Shown here piece after piece: positions 52,244 to 60,767 of a stretch of 64,000 bases of DNA. The notes beneath the pieces are model-generated. The model was not told the origin of the DNA, ran no database searches, and saw only the letters and a list, made by a program, of their open reading frames with translations. How positions within the stretch are numbered: the stretch's first letter is position 1; every line of letters begins with the position of its first letter. A program made the position numbers and the translations under genes. This DNA is from Paenibacillus tyrphae (lineage in GTDB: Bacteria; Bacillota; Bacilli; Paenibacillales; NBRC-103111). The stretch covers positions 62,001 to 126,000 of the forward strand of contig NZ_JNVM01000016.1 of the NCBI RefSeq assembly GCF_000722545.1, given 5' to 3'.

Positions 52244-52903
52244 ATGGAGCATCCTGTGATTCGCGTCGTCATTGTCGAGGACGATCCGGACTGGCTGCGC
52301 GGCCTGCACAGCTACTTGCAGAAGGAGCCGGATATCGAAGTGGTGGGTCAGGCTTCGTCCGGTGAAGCGGCTGTCGAGCTGCTGGAGAAGACCGAAGCGG
52401 ATGTCGTTCTGATGGACGTCATGATGTCCGACAGTCCAGAGGGGCTGTGGGCCGCCGCGGAAATCGTCAAGTGCAGCGGGGCCCGCGTCGTGATGCTTTC
52501 TTCGATGGAGGAGAAAGAAATCATTTTCGAAGCGTTCAAGGCCGGCGCCGTCGATTATATGGTGAAGTCCAACTTCACGGAAATTCCGCAGACGATCCGC
52601 AGCGCGTACGCCAACCGGAGCTCCATCCATCCGAGCGTCGCTGCGCAGATGCGGGAAGAATTCCGCCGCCTGAAGCAGCTTGAGCATGAGGTGCGGGTGA
52701 GAGAGCTCAAAAATTTGTTGACGCCGACCGAAATTCAAGTGCTCGATCTGATCGAAAAAGGGCACACCCAAACGCAAATCGCCGACAAATTCGTTGTCTC
52801 GATCCGGACGATCAAAGTGCACGTTGGGAACATTTTGAAGAAATTGGGCGGAAAAAGCAGCAAGGAAGCAGCTCAAAAAGCAAAAGATATGGGCATTTTG
52901 TAA
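52244..52903 (+). CDS. NarL/LuxR-family response regulator
   Basis: 219 residues. Receiver with acidic pocket VEDDPDW, phospho-acceptor in VVLMDVMMSD, and the late Lys in MVKSNF. A coiled linker (about 130-150) leads to a LuxR-type helix-turn-helix (LLTPTEIQVLDLIEKGHTQ, IADKFVVSIRTIKVHVGNIL). GGAAGGGAG precedes ATG 52244, which follows the kinase stop with no gap. Targets unknown. Confidence 0.92.
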   Translation: MEHPVIRVVIVEDDPDWLRGLHSYLQKEPDIEVVGQASSGEAAVELLEKTEADVVLMDVMMSDSPEGLWAAAEIVKCSGARVVMLSSMEEKEIIFEAFKAGAVDYMVKSNFTEIPQTIRSAYANRSSIHPSVAAQMREEFRRLKQLEHEVRVRELKNLLTPTEIQVLDLIEKGHTQTQIADKFVVSIRTIKVHVGNILKKLGGKSSKEAAQKAKDMGIL

Positions 52904-52911
52904 GCTGCCCG

Positions 52912-52957
52912 AAAAGCGGCTGCCACAGGCGTAAAAACCGGAAGGACGCCGCTTTTT
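52912..52957 (+). terminator. Intrinsic terminator of the kinase-regulator operon
   Basis: AAAAGCGGC/GCCGCTTTT (52912-52920 and 52948-52956) followed by further T. The loop is long, 27 bases. Confidence 0.8.
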
Positions 52958-52982
52958 TCCGTTACACCTTGCCCGAAGTTTG

Positions 52983-52991
52983 TGGTATAGT
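52983..52991 (+). promoter_or_regulatory. Extended -10 promoter of the oxidoreductase gene
   Basis: TGGTATAGT fits TGnTATAAT with one change, 48 bases before the ATG; no clear -35. Confidence 0.45.
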
Positions 52992-53038
52992 GAAACTGTT
53001 TGAGAACATAGAAAACCGTCAGCGAAGGAGCCTAACGC

Positions 53039-54118
53039 ATGAGCGCAAACGACAAAATACAAATCGGCGTCATCGGCGCCGGCAACATCGGCAACGTACA
53101 CATTCAGGAATTTTTGCAAATCCCGGACGCCATCGTAACGGCCGTGACAGACGTCTATCAGCCTATGGCTATCGCGCGGGCGAAGGAATACAATATTCCG
53201 AACGTTTACGCAACTTATCAGGAGCTGCTGCAGGATCCGAACGTGGATGCGGTAATCGTGGCCGTTCCGAACGATGCTCATGCACCCATTGCCATTGAAG
53301 CGCTTCAAGCCGGCAAGCACGTTCTGCTTGAAAAACCGATGGCCGTCAATGCGGCTTCCGCCAAAGAAATTGTCAAGGCACACCTGAAGTCGGGTAAAGT
53401 GCTGATGATGTCGCACCAGATGCGTTGGGAATCGCTTAACATGCAGGTGAAGGAACAAATCGACAAAGGCGCGCTCGGCAGTATCTATAATGTAAAAACC
53501 GGCTGGCTGCGCCGCAAAGGGATTCCGGGCTGGGGCACTTGGTTTACGCAAATGCATAAATCGGGCGGCGGGCCGCTGATCGATATCGGCGTGCATATGC
53601 TGGATTTGTCGCTGCACTTGATGGGCAGTCCGAAGCCGGTCTCCGTCTTCGGGACAACCTATGCCGAGTTCGGACCGAAGAAGCGCGGTATCGGCACTTG
53701 GGGCAAGCCAGACTGGAACGGCTTTTATGACGTTGAAGATCTGGCAACCGCTCTGATCAAGCTGGATAACGGCAGCACGCTGTCGCTTGATGTAAGCTGG
53801 GCGGCCAATACCGATTTTATCGATAACGGACCTTATATTTACCTGATGGGCTCCGAGGGGGGCGCTTCTCTGCGTGCAGGAAGAGGAACGCTTCATACCG
53901 AGCTGTTCGAGCGGACCGCCGACGTAGAGCTGACGATGGATTCGAACGATGAAGGGCCTCGTCAGCGTATGAGCCGCCATTTTCTGGATTGTATTCGGGA
54001 GAACCGCGAGCCGCTTACATCTGCGATGTCAGGCCTGACGAACAGTTTAGTGCTGGAAGCGATCTATGAGTCGTCCCGAACAGGTCAACTCGTTACGCTG
54101 GATTGGAGCTTAGATTAA
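53039..54118 (+). CDS. Gfo/Idh/MocA-family oxidoreductase
   Basis: 359 residues. Rossmann fold GVIGAGNIGNVHI at the N-terminus, the EKP motif (HVLLEKPMAVN) with the catalytic Lys, and a C-terminal alpha/beta domain with GGGPLIDIGVHMLDL holding the second catalytic His. NAD(P)-dependent sugar or inositol-type dehydrogenases share this layout; the substrate cannot be told. AAGGAG precedes ATG 53039. Confidence 0.9.
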   Translation: MSANDKIQIGVIGAGNIGNVHIQEFLQIPDAIVTAVTDVYQPMAIARAKEYNIPNVYATYQELLQDPNVDAVIVAVPNDAHAPIAIEALQAGKHVLLEKPMAVNAASAKEIVKAHLKSGKVLMMSHQMRWESLNMQVKEQIDKGALGSIYNVKTGWLRRKGIPGWGTWFTQMHKSGGGPLIDIGVHMLDLSLHLMGSPKPVSVFGTTYAEFGPKKRGIGTWGKPDWNGFYDVEDLATALIKLDNGSTLSLDVSWAANTDFIDNGPYIYLMGSEGGASLRAGRGTLHTELFERTADVELTMDSNDEGPRQRMSRHFLDCIRENREPLTSAMSGLTNSLVLEAIYESSRTGQLVTLDWSLD

Positions 54119-54123
54119 CCCTT

Positions 54124-54774
54124 ATGGATGAACTGCTTCAAGTAAATTTGCAATTGTTCAGCATTATCGGCACGATCGCGTTCGCTATTTCCGGCGCGGT
54201 CGTTGCCATGGAAGAAGAGTACGATATTCTGGGCGTTTTTGTGCTTGCCTTTGTGACGGCGTTCGGCGGCGGGGTAGTCCGGAACTTGCTGATCGGCATA
54301 CCGGTCAACACGCTTTGGACGCAGGGACTTTACTTGAAAACGGCGCTCATCGCGGCGTTTCTTGTTTTTATCGTTCCCGTCAGCTGGATTCGCCGCTGGA
54401 AAACGTGGGAATCCTTGTTCGACGCTATCGGCTTGGCGGCTTTCTCCATTCAAGGCGCATTGTATGCGGTTCAGATGAATGCTCCGCTAAGCGCCGTCAT
54501 TGTAGCGGCGATGATGACCGGGATCGGCGGCGGGATTATCCGCGACGTGCTGGCCGGACGGAAGCCGCTTGTGCTGCATGATGAGATCTATGCGGTTTGG
54601 GGAATGCTCGCGGGATTTCTGATCGGAATCGGCTGGTTCCAAGGGTCGTGGCCGCTGCTCGGACTATTCGCGCTTATTGTTATTTTGCGGATGCTGTCAG
54701 TGGTGTACAAATGGCGGCTGCCGCGGCGCACGCTGCGGCTTAATGAGGAATCAAAGCAAGCTAAGGGGGCTTAG
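54124..54774 (+). CDS. TRIC-type cation channel/UPF0126 membrane protein
   Basis: 216 residues, seven membrane helices in two repeats. Each repeat carries the family glycine motif: FGGGVVRNLLIG and IGGGIIRDVLAG. Prokaryotic TRIC homologues form trimeric monovalent cation channels. ATG 54124 lies six bases after the oxidoreductase stop with no strong ribosome binding site; TTG 54103 is in frame but overlaps. Probably translated by coupling. Confidence 0.9.
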   Translation: MDELLQVNLQLFSIIGTIAFAISGAVVAMEEEYDILGVFVLAFVTAFGGGVVRNLLIGIPVNTLWTQGLYLKTALIAAFLVFIVPVSWIRRWKTWESLFDAIGLAAFSIQGALYAVQMNAPLSAVIVAAMMTGIGGGIIRDVLAGRKPLVLHDEIYAVWGMLAGFLIGIGWFQGSWPLLGLFALIVILRMLSVVYKWRLPRRTLRLNEESKQAKGA

Positions 54775-54775
54775 C

Positions 54776-55294
54776 ATGATGTCGGAAGCAAACGAATCGA
54801 ACGCGTCCTGGAGCAGCCGGAAGCGTATCCCAGGCGAAGAAATCGGGGAGCGGCTCGACTCCGTTCGCATGTTGAAAGAAGATGGGCTTGAGCTGTATGA
54901 AATCGCTAAAGACAAGGCGACGGGGGAGCATTACCTGCATTACGCCTACTTGCATCGGAATTTGGCCGCGATCCCGGCGGGACCGGAGGCCGCGCAAGAA
55001 GAATCGTTTCATCACTTGATGCCGCTGGAAAGCGACGAGGTGCTCGTTTTTTTATTCGGGGAAGCACCATACGATTATCCGGCCCACTGGAGCAAGCCGT
55101 TTCTGCGCAATGGCCCCGAAGGCGATTATGTGTGGTTCGATCCTGGCTATGCGGCGGCAGAAGCCGAGCACGAAGCGATCGGCCGCGACATTGCGGAGCA
55201 GCTTGCGCTCTTTAAGCAAACGGGAGACGTATCGGAACAAAAAGTCCGCGAGCTGCTGGAGCGGTTGAATCCCGGCGATACCGAAAAGAAGTAG
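54776..55294 (+). CDS. Conserved protein of unknown function, 172 residues
   Basis: A soluble, acidic protein without cysteines or membrane segments. Notable segments are RIPGEEIGERLDSVRMLKEDGLELYEIAKDK and HHLMPLESDEVLVFLFGEAPYDYP, suggesting an alpha/beta domain. AAGGGGG precedes ATG 54776, with a second ATG at 54779. It lies two bases after the TRIC-like gene and before the spore lipoprotein gene. I do not recognise the family. Confidence 0.7.
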   Translation: MMSEANESNASWSSRKRIPGEEIGERLDSVRMLKEDGLELYEIAKDKATGEHYLHYAYLHRNLAAIPAGPEAAQEESFHHLMPLESDEVLVFLFGEAPYDYPAHWSKPFLRNGPEGDYVWFDPGYAAAEAEHEAIGRDIAEQLALFKQTGDVSEQKVRELLERLNPGDTEKK

Positions 55295-55374
55295 CGCTGC
55301 GCATATTTTCCGGCGGGTGATTCATCCTAAGCGTGAGCCTTACGAGGGCACGTCTACAGGAGGGACACGACAGG

Positions 55375-56112
55375 ATGAACACCGTGATACACCGAAGGGG
55401 GCTGCTTCTGCTCGCAGTCGCCGGCTGCTTGCTGCTGCAAAGCGCGTGCGGCGGGAACAGGCCGCAGGCCAGCCGGCCCGGCGGCGGGCTGGAGGATTAC
55501 CGGCAGCAAGCCTTGTATGACCGCGATTCCCGCAATAACGAAGACGGATCGCTTGGGGTCAAGCAGCGTTGGGTAGACGAGCAGCAGGCCCGTCAGGGGA
55601 AGGAATACAGCGGACGAAAACAGCTCGATATGACGAACCGGCACTCGGCGAGTACGATGGCATTTGCGCCGCAGATTGCCGAGCGGGTGAAAGGCGTCTC
55701 CGGCGTTCGTGAGGCCCAAGTGCTGCTGACGGAAGTGAACGGCTATGTGGCGGTCGTTTTGGACGGTCATAGTCCGGAAGCCGAGGCGTCGCCGGACATG
55801 CTGGGATATCAGGTAACGTCGAAAGGCGGAGTCGGGATATTCGGAGGAACCGATAAAGGGCCGAACCGGTATTCGTGGGCGGAAACCGGGGGGTTGTCGA
55901 CAGGAAAAGCCGATGAAATCCGCAAGCTGGTGCTGTCGATGGCGCCCACCAACATTCAGCAGGTATACGTATCGGCTAACCCGAATTTCGTGCAGCGCGT
56001 CCGCTTTTATGCGAAGGAAGAGAAGGAGCGCGGCACCATGACCAATTATATGAACGAGTTCAATACTTTGATCCTGCATGTATTTCCGGACGATGCGAAT
56101 ACCCGCAAATAA
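55375..56112 (+). CDS. YhcN/YlaJ family spore lipoprotein
   Basis: 245 residues. A lipoprotein signal peptide (RRGLLLLAVAGCLLLQSAC) with the lipid-modified Cys after QSA, then a low-complexity stretch and the YhcN/YlaJ domain (FAPQIAERVKGVSGVREAQVLLTEVNGYVAVVL and ADEIRKLVLSM, IQQVYVSANPNFVQRV). YhcN proteins are forespore inner-membrane lipoproteins linked to germination and outgrowth. AGGAGGG is 10 bases before ATG 55375; a longer frame from 55333 would spoil the signal peptide. Confidence 0.9.
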   Translation: MNTVIHRRGLLLLAVAGCLLLQSACGGNRPQASRPGGGLEDYRQQALYDRDSRNNEDGSLGVKQRWVDEQQARQGKEYSGRKQLDMTNRHSASTMAFAPQIAERVKGVSGVREAQVLLTEVNGYVAVVLDGHSPEAEASPDMLGYQVTSKGGVGIFGGTDKGPNRYSWAETGGLSTGKADEIRKLVLSMAPTNIQQVYVSANPNFVQRVRFYAKEEKERGTMTNYMNEFNTLILHVFPDDANTRK

Positions 56113-56128
56113 CGAGGTCGTCGTATGC

Positions 56129-56183
56129 AAAAATCCGGCCGGTCGCAACACTTGACAAGGTTGCGTGCCCGGCCGGATTTTTT
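56129..56183. terminator. Strong bidirectional terminator
   Basis: AAAAATCCGGCCGG/CCGGCCGGATTTTTT with an inner CGCAAC/GTTGCG stem. Serves the lipoprotein gene and the convergent response regulator gene. Confidence 0.92.
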
Positions 56184-56216
56184 GTGCTGATAAAAATGCG
56201 CAATTGGTGAGCCTGG

Positions 56217-56927
56217 TTAATTCGCCTTCATTGGCATTTCGAATTTATATCCGACACCCCATACGGTTTTGATATATTTGGGCTCTTTAGGGTCCGTCTC
56301 GATTTTTTTGCGGAGATTCGTAATATGTACGTCGACCGAGCGTTCGGTCACAAAGGAATCGATGCCGCGAATTTTGTTCAGCAGCTCTTCTCTTGAGAAT
56401 ACTTTGCCCGGATGAAGCCAGAAATTTTTCATGATTTCGAATTCGGAATAGGTCGTTTCCACCGCTTGCCCGTGCAAGTAAATGCCCCGCTTTTCCAAAT
56501 CGAGGACGATATCCTTCGTTTCCATAGGTACAGGGTCCTCTGCTGCAGGTCTAACCGCTTGGGTTAAGGCGGAGCGGCGCAGAAGCGCACTCGTCCGAGC
56601 GGCCAGCTCCCGCATGCTGAACGGCTTACACAAATAATCGTCGGCGCCGATCATCAGCGCGTTGACGCGTTCGGACACCTCGCTTTTGGCGGAAACGATC
56701 ATGATCGGTACGTTGGAGACGGTGCGAAAGTGCTTGCACAGCTCGATACCGTTCGTATCCGGAAGCATCAAATCAAGGATAACGACATCCGGCTCATGCC
56801 GGCTGAACAATTCTTTCCCCTGCTCGCCGTTGGCTGCACAATACACGGTATAATTTTCTTCGCTCAAGTAAATGGATATCATATCCGCAATACTTTGATC
56901 ATCCTCAACCAGCAATACTTTAGACAT
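56217..56927 (-). CDS. OmpR/PhoB-family response regulator (orphan)
   Basis: 236 residues. Receiver with VEDDQSI, phospho-Asp in VVILDLMLPD, and KPF; a winged helix C-terminal domain with SREELLNKIRG, DVHITNLRKKIE and KTVWGVGYKFE. No histidine kinase gene is adjacent, so it is an orphan here. GAGGTGG precedes the ATG at 56927 on the minus strand. Regulon unknown. Confidence 0.92.
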   Translation of the reverse strand: MSKVLLVEDDQSIADMISIYLSEENYTVYCAANGEQGKELFSRHEPDVVILDLMLPDTNGIELCKHFRTVSNVPIMIVSAKSEVSERVNALMIGADDYLCKPFSMRELAARTSALLRRSALTQAVRPAAEDPVPMETKDIVLDLEKRGIYLHGQAVETTYSEFEIMKNFWLHPGKVFSREELLNKIRGIDSFVTERSVDVHITNLRKKIETDPKEPKYIKTVWGVGYKFEMPMKAN

Positions 56928-57117
56928 GACGTGCCACCTCGACGAAATGAAGTATTAGATAAATGTTAAGAAACTTAATAAAAATCAAATATGCAGCTGC
57001 TACTTTTTTAAAGAATGTCTTTCATAATTGACGTCATAGAAAGCCCTAAGAGCGAAGAAAACCACATGGAAACGGCCAACCGTTCGTTCGCGAGAACAAA
57101 GCCAAGGAGGTATACCG

Positions 57118-57300
57118 ATGCTGATTCAGGCACAGTTGGAACACCGAATTCGCAGCTGCATCGACGAGTTGAACGCTTTGGTAACCGGCCAAGGCTGCTC
57201 GTTGACCGATCCGGAAGTCGTACATAAAAGCATGGAGCTCGACGAGCTCATTTTACTTGCCATGCGCCCGCTGCAGCCGGCCGGGAAAGTCGCCGTATAA
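57118..57300 (+). CDS. Spo0E-like aspartyl-phosphate phosphatase
   Basis: 60 residues, a two-helix hairpin. The C-terminal helix carries SMELDELILLA (Ser38-x3-Asp42), the SQELD-type active site of Spo0E, YisI and YnzD, which dephosphorylate Spo0A~P and delay sporulation. CAAGGAGG precedes ATG 57118. A weak point is the absence of the usual Tyr after DELI. Confidence 0.85.
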   Translation: MLIQAQLEHRIRSCIDELNALVTGQGCSLTDPEVVHKSMELDELILLAMRPLQPAGKVAV

Positions 57301-57363
57301 AATCGCCGGCAGGAGGCCATACCAAAGAAGAATACGACTTTTTTGGAAGGATGTGCCTCTTCG

Positions 57364-57588
57364 GTGAGCAGCGCTTACAAAGTTTGTGCTTCCTGCAGCG
57401 CTTCAAGCTGCAACTATGCCCCTCAACAAGATGCCTTCCGGACGGTCAGCCATGAATCGTCCTTTTCGCTTGCGTTATTTATGAACGGCTTGAACGAGCT
57501 GGACATGAAAATCAAATGCCCGCAGTGCGGGCACCGTATGTTCTATTACCCGGTCACCTGGATGGCCGAGCCTGTCCACCACGATTAA
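57364..57588 (+). CDS. Small cysteine-rich zinc-ribbon-like protein (start uncertain)
   Basis: About 74 residues. KVCASCSASSC near the N-terminus and IKCPQCGHRMFYYP near the C-terminus give two Cys clusters that could bind zinc. The frame is open from TTG 57343; the best ribosome binding site, GGAAGG at 57345-57350, is 13 bases from GTG 57364. An ATG at 57351 lies in another frame, leading to a short unrelated peptide. It follows the Spo0E-like gene closely. Family not recognised; the start is a guess. Confidence 0.5.
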   Translation: MSSAYKVCASCSASSCNYAPQQDAFRTVSHESSFSLALFMNGLNELDMKIKCPQCGHRMFYYPVTWMAEPVHHD

Positions 57589-57632
57589 CGCTTCTTCCAT
57601 TGTAGCATGGGAGGGCATGTCAAGAAACGGGG

Positions 57633-57950
57633 TCATTTGACCCACGTTTCCCCCCACTTTTGAACCGCATTCATGACCGGCTCCAGTGCTTTTCCCTTAT
57701 CTGTTAATTCGTACTCGATCCGGACCGGCGTCTCGGGATAGACGTGCCGGCTGATTAGTCCGGCGGCTTCCAGCTCTTTGAAGCGTTCGGCAAGCATGCG
57801 ATCGCTCATCCCGGGAATCATCTCGGAGATATCTTTAAAGCGGCACGGACCTCCCAATAATGCGCGGATAATCAGACCGGTCCAGCGCTTGCCTAAAATT
57901 TCAAAGGCGGCTTCGAATTTGGGACATAAATGATGCGGATGATCTGCCAT
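57633..57950 (-). CDS. HxlR-family regulator, YodB/CatR-like
   Basis: 105 residues, a winged helix protein. LCPKFEAAFEILGKRWTGLIIRALL, FKDISEMIPGMSDRMLAERFKELE and ETPVRIEYELTDKGKAL resemble B. subtilis YodB, whose N-terminal Cys6 senses quinones and diamide. The matching Cys here is Cys9, directly before Pro-Lys. AGAGGTG is 6 bases before ATG 57950; GTG 57959 is also in frame. A TTACTT-N5-AAGTAA palindrome upstream is the likely operator. Confidence 0.88.
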   Translation of the reverse strand: MADHPHHLCPKFEAAFEILGKRWTGLIIRALLGGPCRFKDISEMIPGMSDRMLAERFKELEAAGLISRHVYPETPVRIEYELTDKGKALEPVMNAVQKWGETWVK

Positions 57951-57987
57951 CGTTTTCACCTCTTCTTACTCCTCATTTTAGCATAAG

Positions 57988-58004
57988 TTACTTGACAAAA
58001 GTAA
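57988..58004. promoter_or_regulatory. Palindromic operator candidate for the HxlR-family regulator
   Basis: TTACTT-GACAA-AAGTAA is a perfect 6-5-6 inverted repeat 38 bases before the regulator start. The spacing and size suit an HxlR-family dimer. Confidence 0.6.
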
Positions 58005-58128
58005 GTTTTTTGTTTTCGTTTTTGTCTGTTTTGCCATCCCGAAGTCCCGGCAGCTCCGTTCGCCCCAGGCGTGGCGGGGCTTTTCCTGGTTCTGAACGAA
58101 ATTTGTCGATTTTCGTCGCAGAATGGAG

Positions 58129-58157
58129 TTGAAAAATCGAATAAAGTAAAGTATAAC
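58129..58157 (+). promoter_or_regulatory. purT promoter
   Basis: TTGAAA (58129-58134), a 17-base spacer and TATAAC (58152-58157), 50 bases before the purT ATG. Confidence 0.75.
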
Positions 58158-58206
58158 AGCGATAGGACTTTATGAAAATCATACCATCATTCAGGAGGAA
58201 CCTTCC

Positions 58207-59397
58207 ATGTACGGTGCACCGTTATCGACGAACGCGAAAAAAATGATGCTGCTGGGAGCAGGCGAGCTGGGCAAGGAGGTCATTCTCGAAGCTCAGCGTC
58301 TTGGCGTGGAAACGATCGCGGTCGACCGTTACGCGAACGCGCCCGCTATGCAGGTGGCGCACCGATCCTATGTCATCAACATGTTAGACGGCGAGGAGCT
58401 GCGCCGAATCATTGAGAAAGAACGCCCCGATCTTATCGTGCCCGAGATCGAAGCGATTGCGACGCCCACCTTGGTGGAGCTGGAAAGCGAAGGTTACCAC
58501 GTCGTGCCTACGGCAACCGCCGCAAGGCTGACGATGGACCGGGAAGGCATCCGCAGGCTGGCCGCGGAGACGCTTGGTTTGCCGACAGCGAGGTATGCGT
58601 TCGCCGACAGCTTGGAGGAGCTGCAGGAGGCTGTCGCGACGATCGGAACACCGTGCGTCATCAAGCCGATTATGAGCTCCTCGGGCAAAGGACAGAGCGT
58701 CTGCCGTGTGCCGGAAGACGTAGAAGCTTGCTGGAACTACGCCATGGAAGGCGGCCGGGCCAAAAAGACCCGCGTCATCGTGGAAGAATTCATCCGCTTC
58801 GATTCGGAAATTACCCTGCTCACCGTCCGATCCGTCTCCGGAACGACGTATTGCGCGCCCATCGGCCATATTCAAAAGGATGGCGATTATATCGAATCCT
58901 GGCAGCCGCATACGATGAGCGAGGCCCAAATCGCGGAGGCCCAGCGGGTGGCGGGAGCGATCACCGAAGCGCTTGGCGGCGCCGGTATTTACGGGGTGGA
59001 ATTGTTCCTTGCGCCGGACAAGGTGTATTTCAGCGAGGTCAGTCCCCGCCCGCACGATACGGGAATGGTAACGATGGCCTCGCAGGATTTGTCCGAATTT
59101 GCCTTGCACGTACGGGCGATCCTCGGGTTCCCGATCCCGAATGTGCGGCTGCTGACACCGGCGGCCTCCTACACCCTGAAGGCGGACCGGGAAACGTCGG
59201 ACTTTCGCATCGGCGGTCTCGAACAGGCGCTGGCAGTCCCGAATTCCCAGGTTCGCGTGTTCGGCAAGCCGGAGACGAAGCCGGGCCGGCGCATGGCTGT
59301 TGCTTTGAGCTCGGCGGAGACGGTGGAAGCCGCCCGTCGGCAGGCGAAGGAATCCGCTTCGCACCTGCGCATCGAGTACGGGACGGACAAGGCTTGA
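58207..59397 (+). CDS. purT: Formate-dependent phosphoribosylglycinamide formyltransferase
   Basis: A 396-residue ATP-grasp enzyme of purine synthesis: GAR plus formate plus ATP gives FGAR, an alternative to folate-dependent PurN. GAGELGKEVILEAQRLG begins the N-terminal domain, the ATP-grasp core has CVIKPIMSSSGKGQSV and VEEFIRFDSEIT, and the metal site is FSEVSPRPHDTGMVT. CAGGAGGA precedes ATG 58207. Monocistronic from the promoter at 58129; no other pur gene is adjacent and no PurR box was clear. Confidence 0.95.
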   Translation: MYGAPLSTNAKKMMLLGAGELGKEVILEAQRLGVETIAVDRYANAPAMQVAHRSYVINMLDGEELRRIIEKERPDLIVPEIEAIATPTLVELESEGYHVVPTATAARLTMDREGIRRLAAETLGLPTARYAFADSLEELQEAVATIGTPCVIKPIMSSSGKGQSVCRVPEDVEACWNYAMEGGRAKKTRVIVEEFIRFDSEITLLTVRSVSGTTYCAPIGHIQKDGDYIESWQPHTMSEAQIAEAQRVAGAITEALGGAGIYGVELFLAPDKVYFSEVSPRPHDTGMVTMASQDLSEFALHVRAILGFPIPNVRLLTPAASYTLKADRETSDFRIGGLEQALAVPNSQVRVFGKPETKPGRRMAVALSSAETVEAARRQAKESASHLRIEYGTDKA

Positions 59398-59570
59398 GGC
59401 CGCGAAACCGCGGTATCCGGATGTGCGTATAACATCTCATGTGGATCATAGAGTCCGGTAAAGGGGACAAAAGAGGACGAAGCGCTTGCGTAACGGTTGC
59501 CTGCTCGCCGGATTTCTGCATTCCATCATTTTGACCACGGGTACAAGCCCCCTAAAAGGAGAGATCGTCC

Positions 59571-60359
59571 ATGAATGCGCATGAAGTGGATTACCGGATT
59601 ATCGGTTCGGAAATGCAGTTTGTCGAGATCGAGCTGGACCCGGGAGAAACCGTTTTTGCCGAAGCCGGAGCGATGATGATGATGGATCAGAATATTCAGA
59701 TGGAAACGATTTTCGGCGACGGCAGCGACCAGAACAAAGGCTTCGTCGGAAAGCTGTTCGGCGCGGGCAAGCGGCTGCTTTCGGGCGAGAGCTTGTTCAT
59801 GACCGCGTTCACGAACCGGGGCTTCAGCAAGGAATGTGTCAGCTTCGCTTCTCCTTATCCCGGCCGCATTTTGCCAATGGATCTAGTGGAGCTGAACGGC
59901 AAGCTAATCTGCCAAAAGGATGCGTTTTTGTGCGCGGCGAAGGGCGTTTCTGTCGGCATCGAGTTTCAGCGCAAGCTGGGCACCGGATTTTTCGGCGGCG
60001 AAGGCTTTATCATGCAGAAGATCGAAGGCGACGGTCTGGCGTTCGTTCACGCTGGCGGGGCGATTCATGAGCGAGTGCTGGGCCCCGGCGAAATGATCCG
60101 CGTGGATACCGGATGTCTGGTCGCGATGACGCAGGATGTGAATTACGACATCGAGTTCGTCAAAGGCGTCAAGACGGCGATCTTCGGCGGCGAAGGGCTG
60201 TTCTTCGCCACGCTGCGGGGACCGGGCCGGGTATGGATTCAGTCGCTGCCGTTCAGCCGGTTGGCGGATCGGATGATGAGCGCGGCACGGACAGGCGGAC
60301 GCAAGGAGGAAGGCAGCATTTTGGGCGGCGTCGGAAAACTGCTTGACGGCGACCGTTAA
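59571..60359 (+). CDS. AIM24/TIGR00266 family protein
   Basis: 262 residues, beta-rich. VEIELDPGETVFAEAGAMMMMD, GKRLLSGESLFMTAFTN, FQRKLGTGFFGGEGFIMQKIEGDG and FGGEGLFFATLRGPG are the repeated blocks of the TIGR00266 double beta-roll. The bacterial function is unknown; the yeast relative Aim24 is mitochondrial. AAAAGGAGAG precedes ATG 59571. It stands alone, without a neighbour that gives a clue. Confidence 0.9.
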   Translation: MNAHEVDYRIIGSEMQFVEIELDPGETVFAEAGAMMMMDQNIQMETIFGDGSDQNKGFVGKLFGAGKRLLSGESLFMTAFTNRGFSKECVSFASPYPGRILPMDLVELNGKLICQKDAFLCAAKGVSVGIEFQRKLGTGFFGGEGFIMQKIEGDGLAFVHAGGAIHERVLGPGEMIRVDTGCLVAMTQDVNYDIEFVKGVKTAIFGGEGLFFATLRGPGRVWIQSLPFSRLADRMMSAARTGGRKEEGSILGGVGKLLDGDR

Positions 60360-60425
60360 AAAACGATATGATTGATAGTACGATTATTTTTGCCGCTCAC
60401 TATATCGTCGAAAGAGGTGCTGTAG

Positions 60426-60701
60426 ATGGCGTACCAACCAACGGTCATCGATGCCAAAATCGTCAGTCACAATCCGAAAAACGGATTGTTCGAAATCGTA
60501 GCACAATTGAAGGATCGGACGGTTTGCCGTCTTATTTATGAACGGGACGCCGCAGGCAATGTCACGCCAACCCATATTAACCGGCTGCTGAAAGAGCCTT
60601 GCCCGATTTGCCGCAAAGACTTTTTGTGCAACTGCATGTCCAAATTCAAAGAAAACATCTCGTCTCAAGCGCTTGACTTGGCGGGTACTCCGCAAGCTTA
60701 A
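60426..60701 (+). CDS. Small protein with Cys-rich motif, 91 residues
   Basis: The product has a beta-type N-terminal half (VIDAKIVSHNPKNGLFEIVAQL, TVCRLIYERDAAG) and a C-terminal CPICRKDFLCNC motif with four close cysteines that could form a small zinc site. GAGGTG precedes ATG 60426. It is followed by two tandem terminators. I do not recognise the family. Confidence 0.7.
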   Translation: MAYQPTVIDAKIVSHNPKNGLFEIVAQLKDRTVCRLIYERDAAGNVTPTHINRLLKEPCPICRKDFLCNCMSKFKENISSQALDLAGTPQA

Positions 60702-60721
60702 ACCGGCGGACCGTTCGAACG

Positions 60722-60752
60722 ACCCGTGGACTTCTATTGTTCACGGGTTTTT
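60722..60752 (+). terminator. First of two tandem terminators
   Basis: ACCCGTG/CACGGGT (60722-60728 and 60742-60748), then a T run to 60752. Confidence 0.8.
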
Positions 60753-60767
60753 GGGTTCGATACGGGC

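Noticed and set aside
52235..53980. 581-codon open frame on the minus strand
   Set aside because: It lies opposite a response regulator and a Gfo/Idh/MocA gene whose motifs are unmistakable. Its product has no domain and is rich in His, Arg and Leu, as expected for an antisense shadow.
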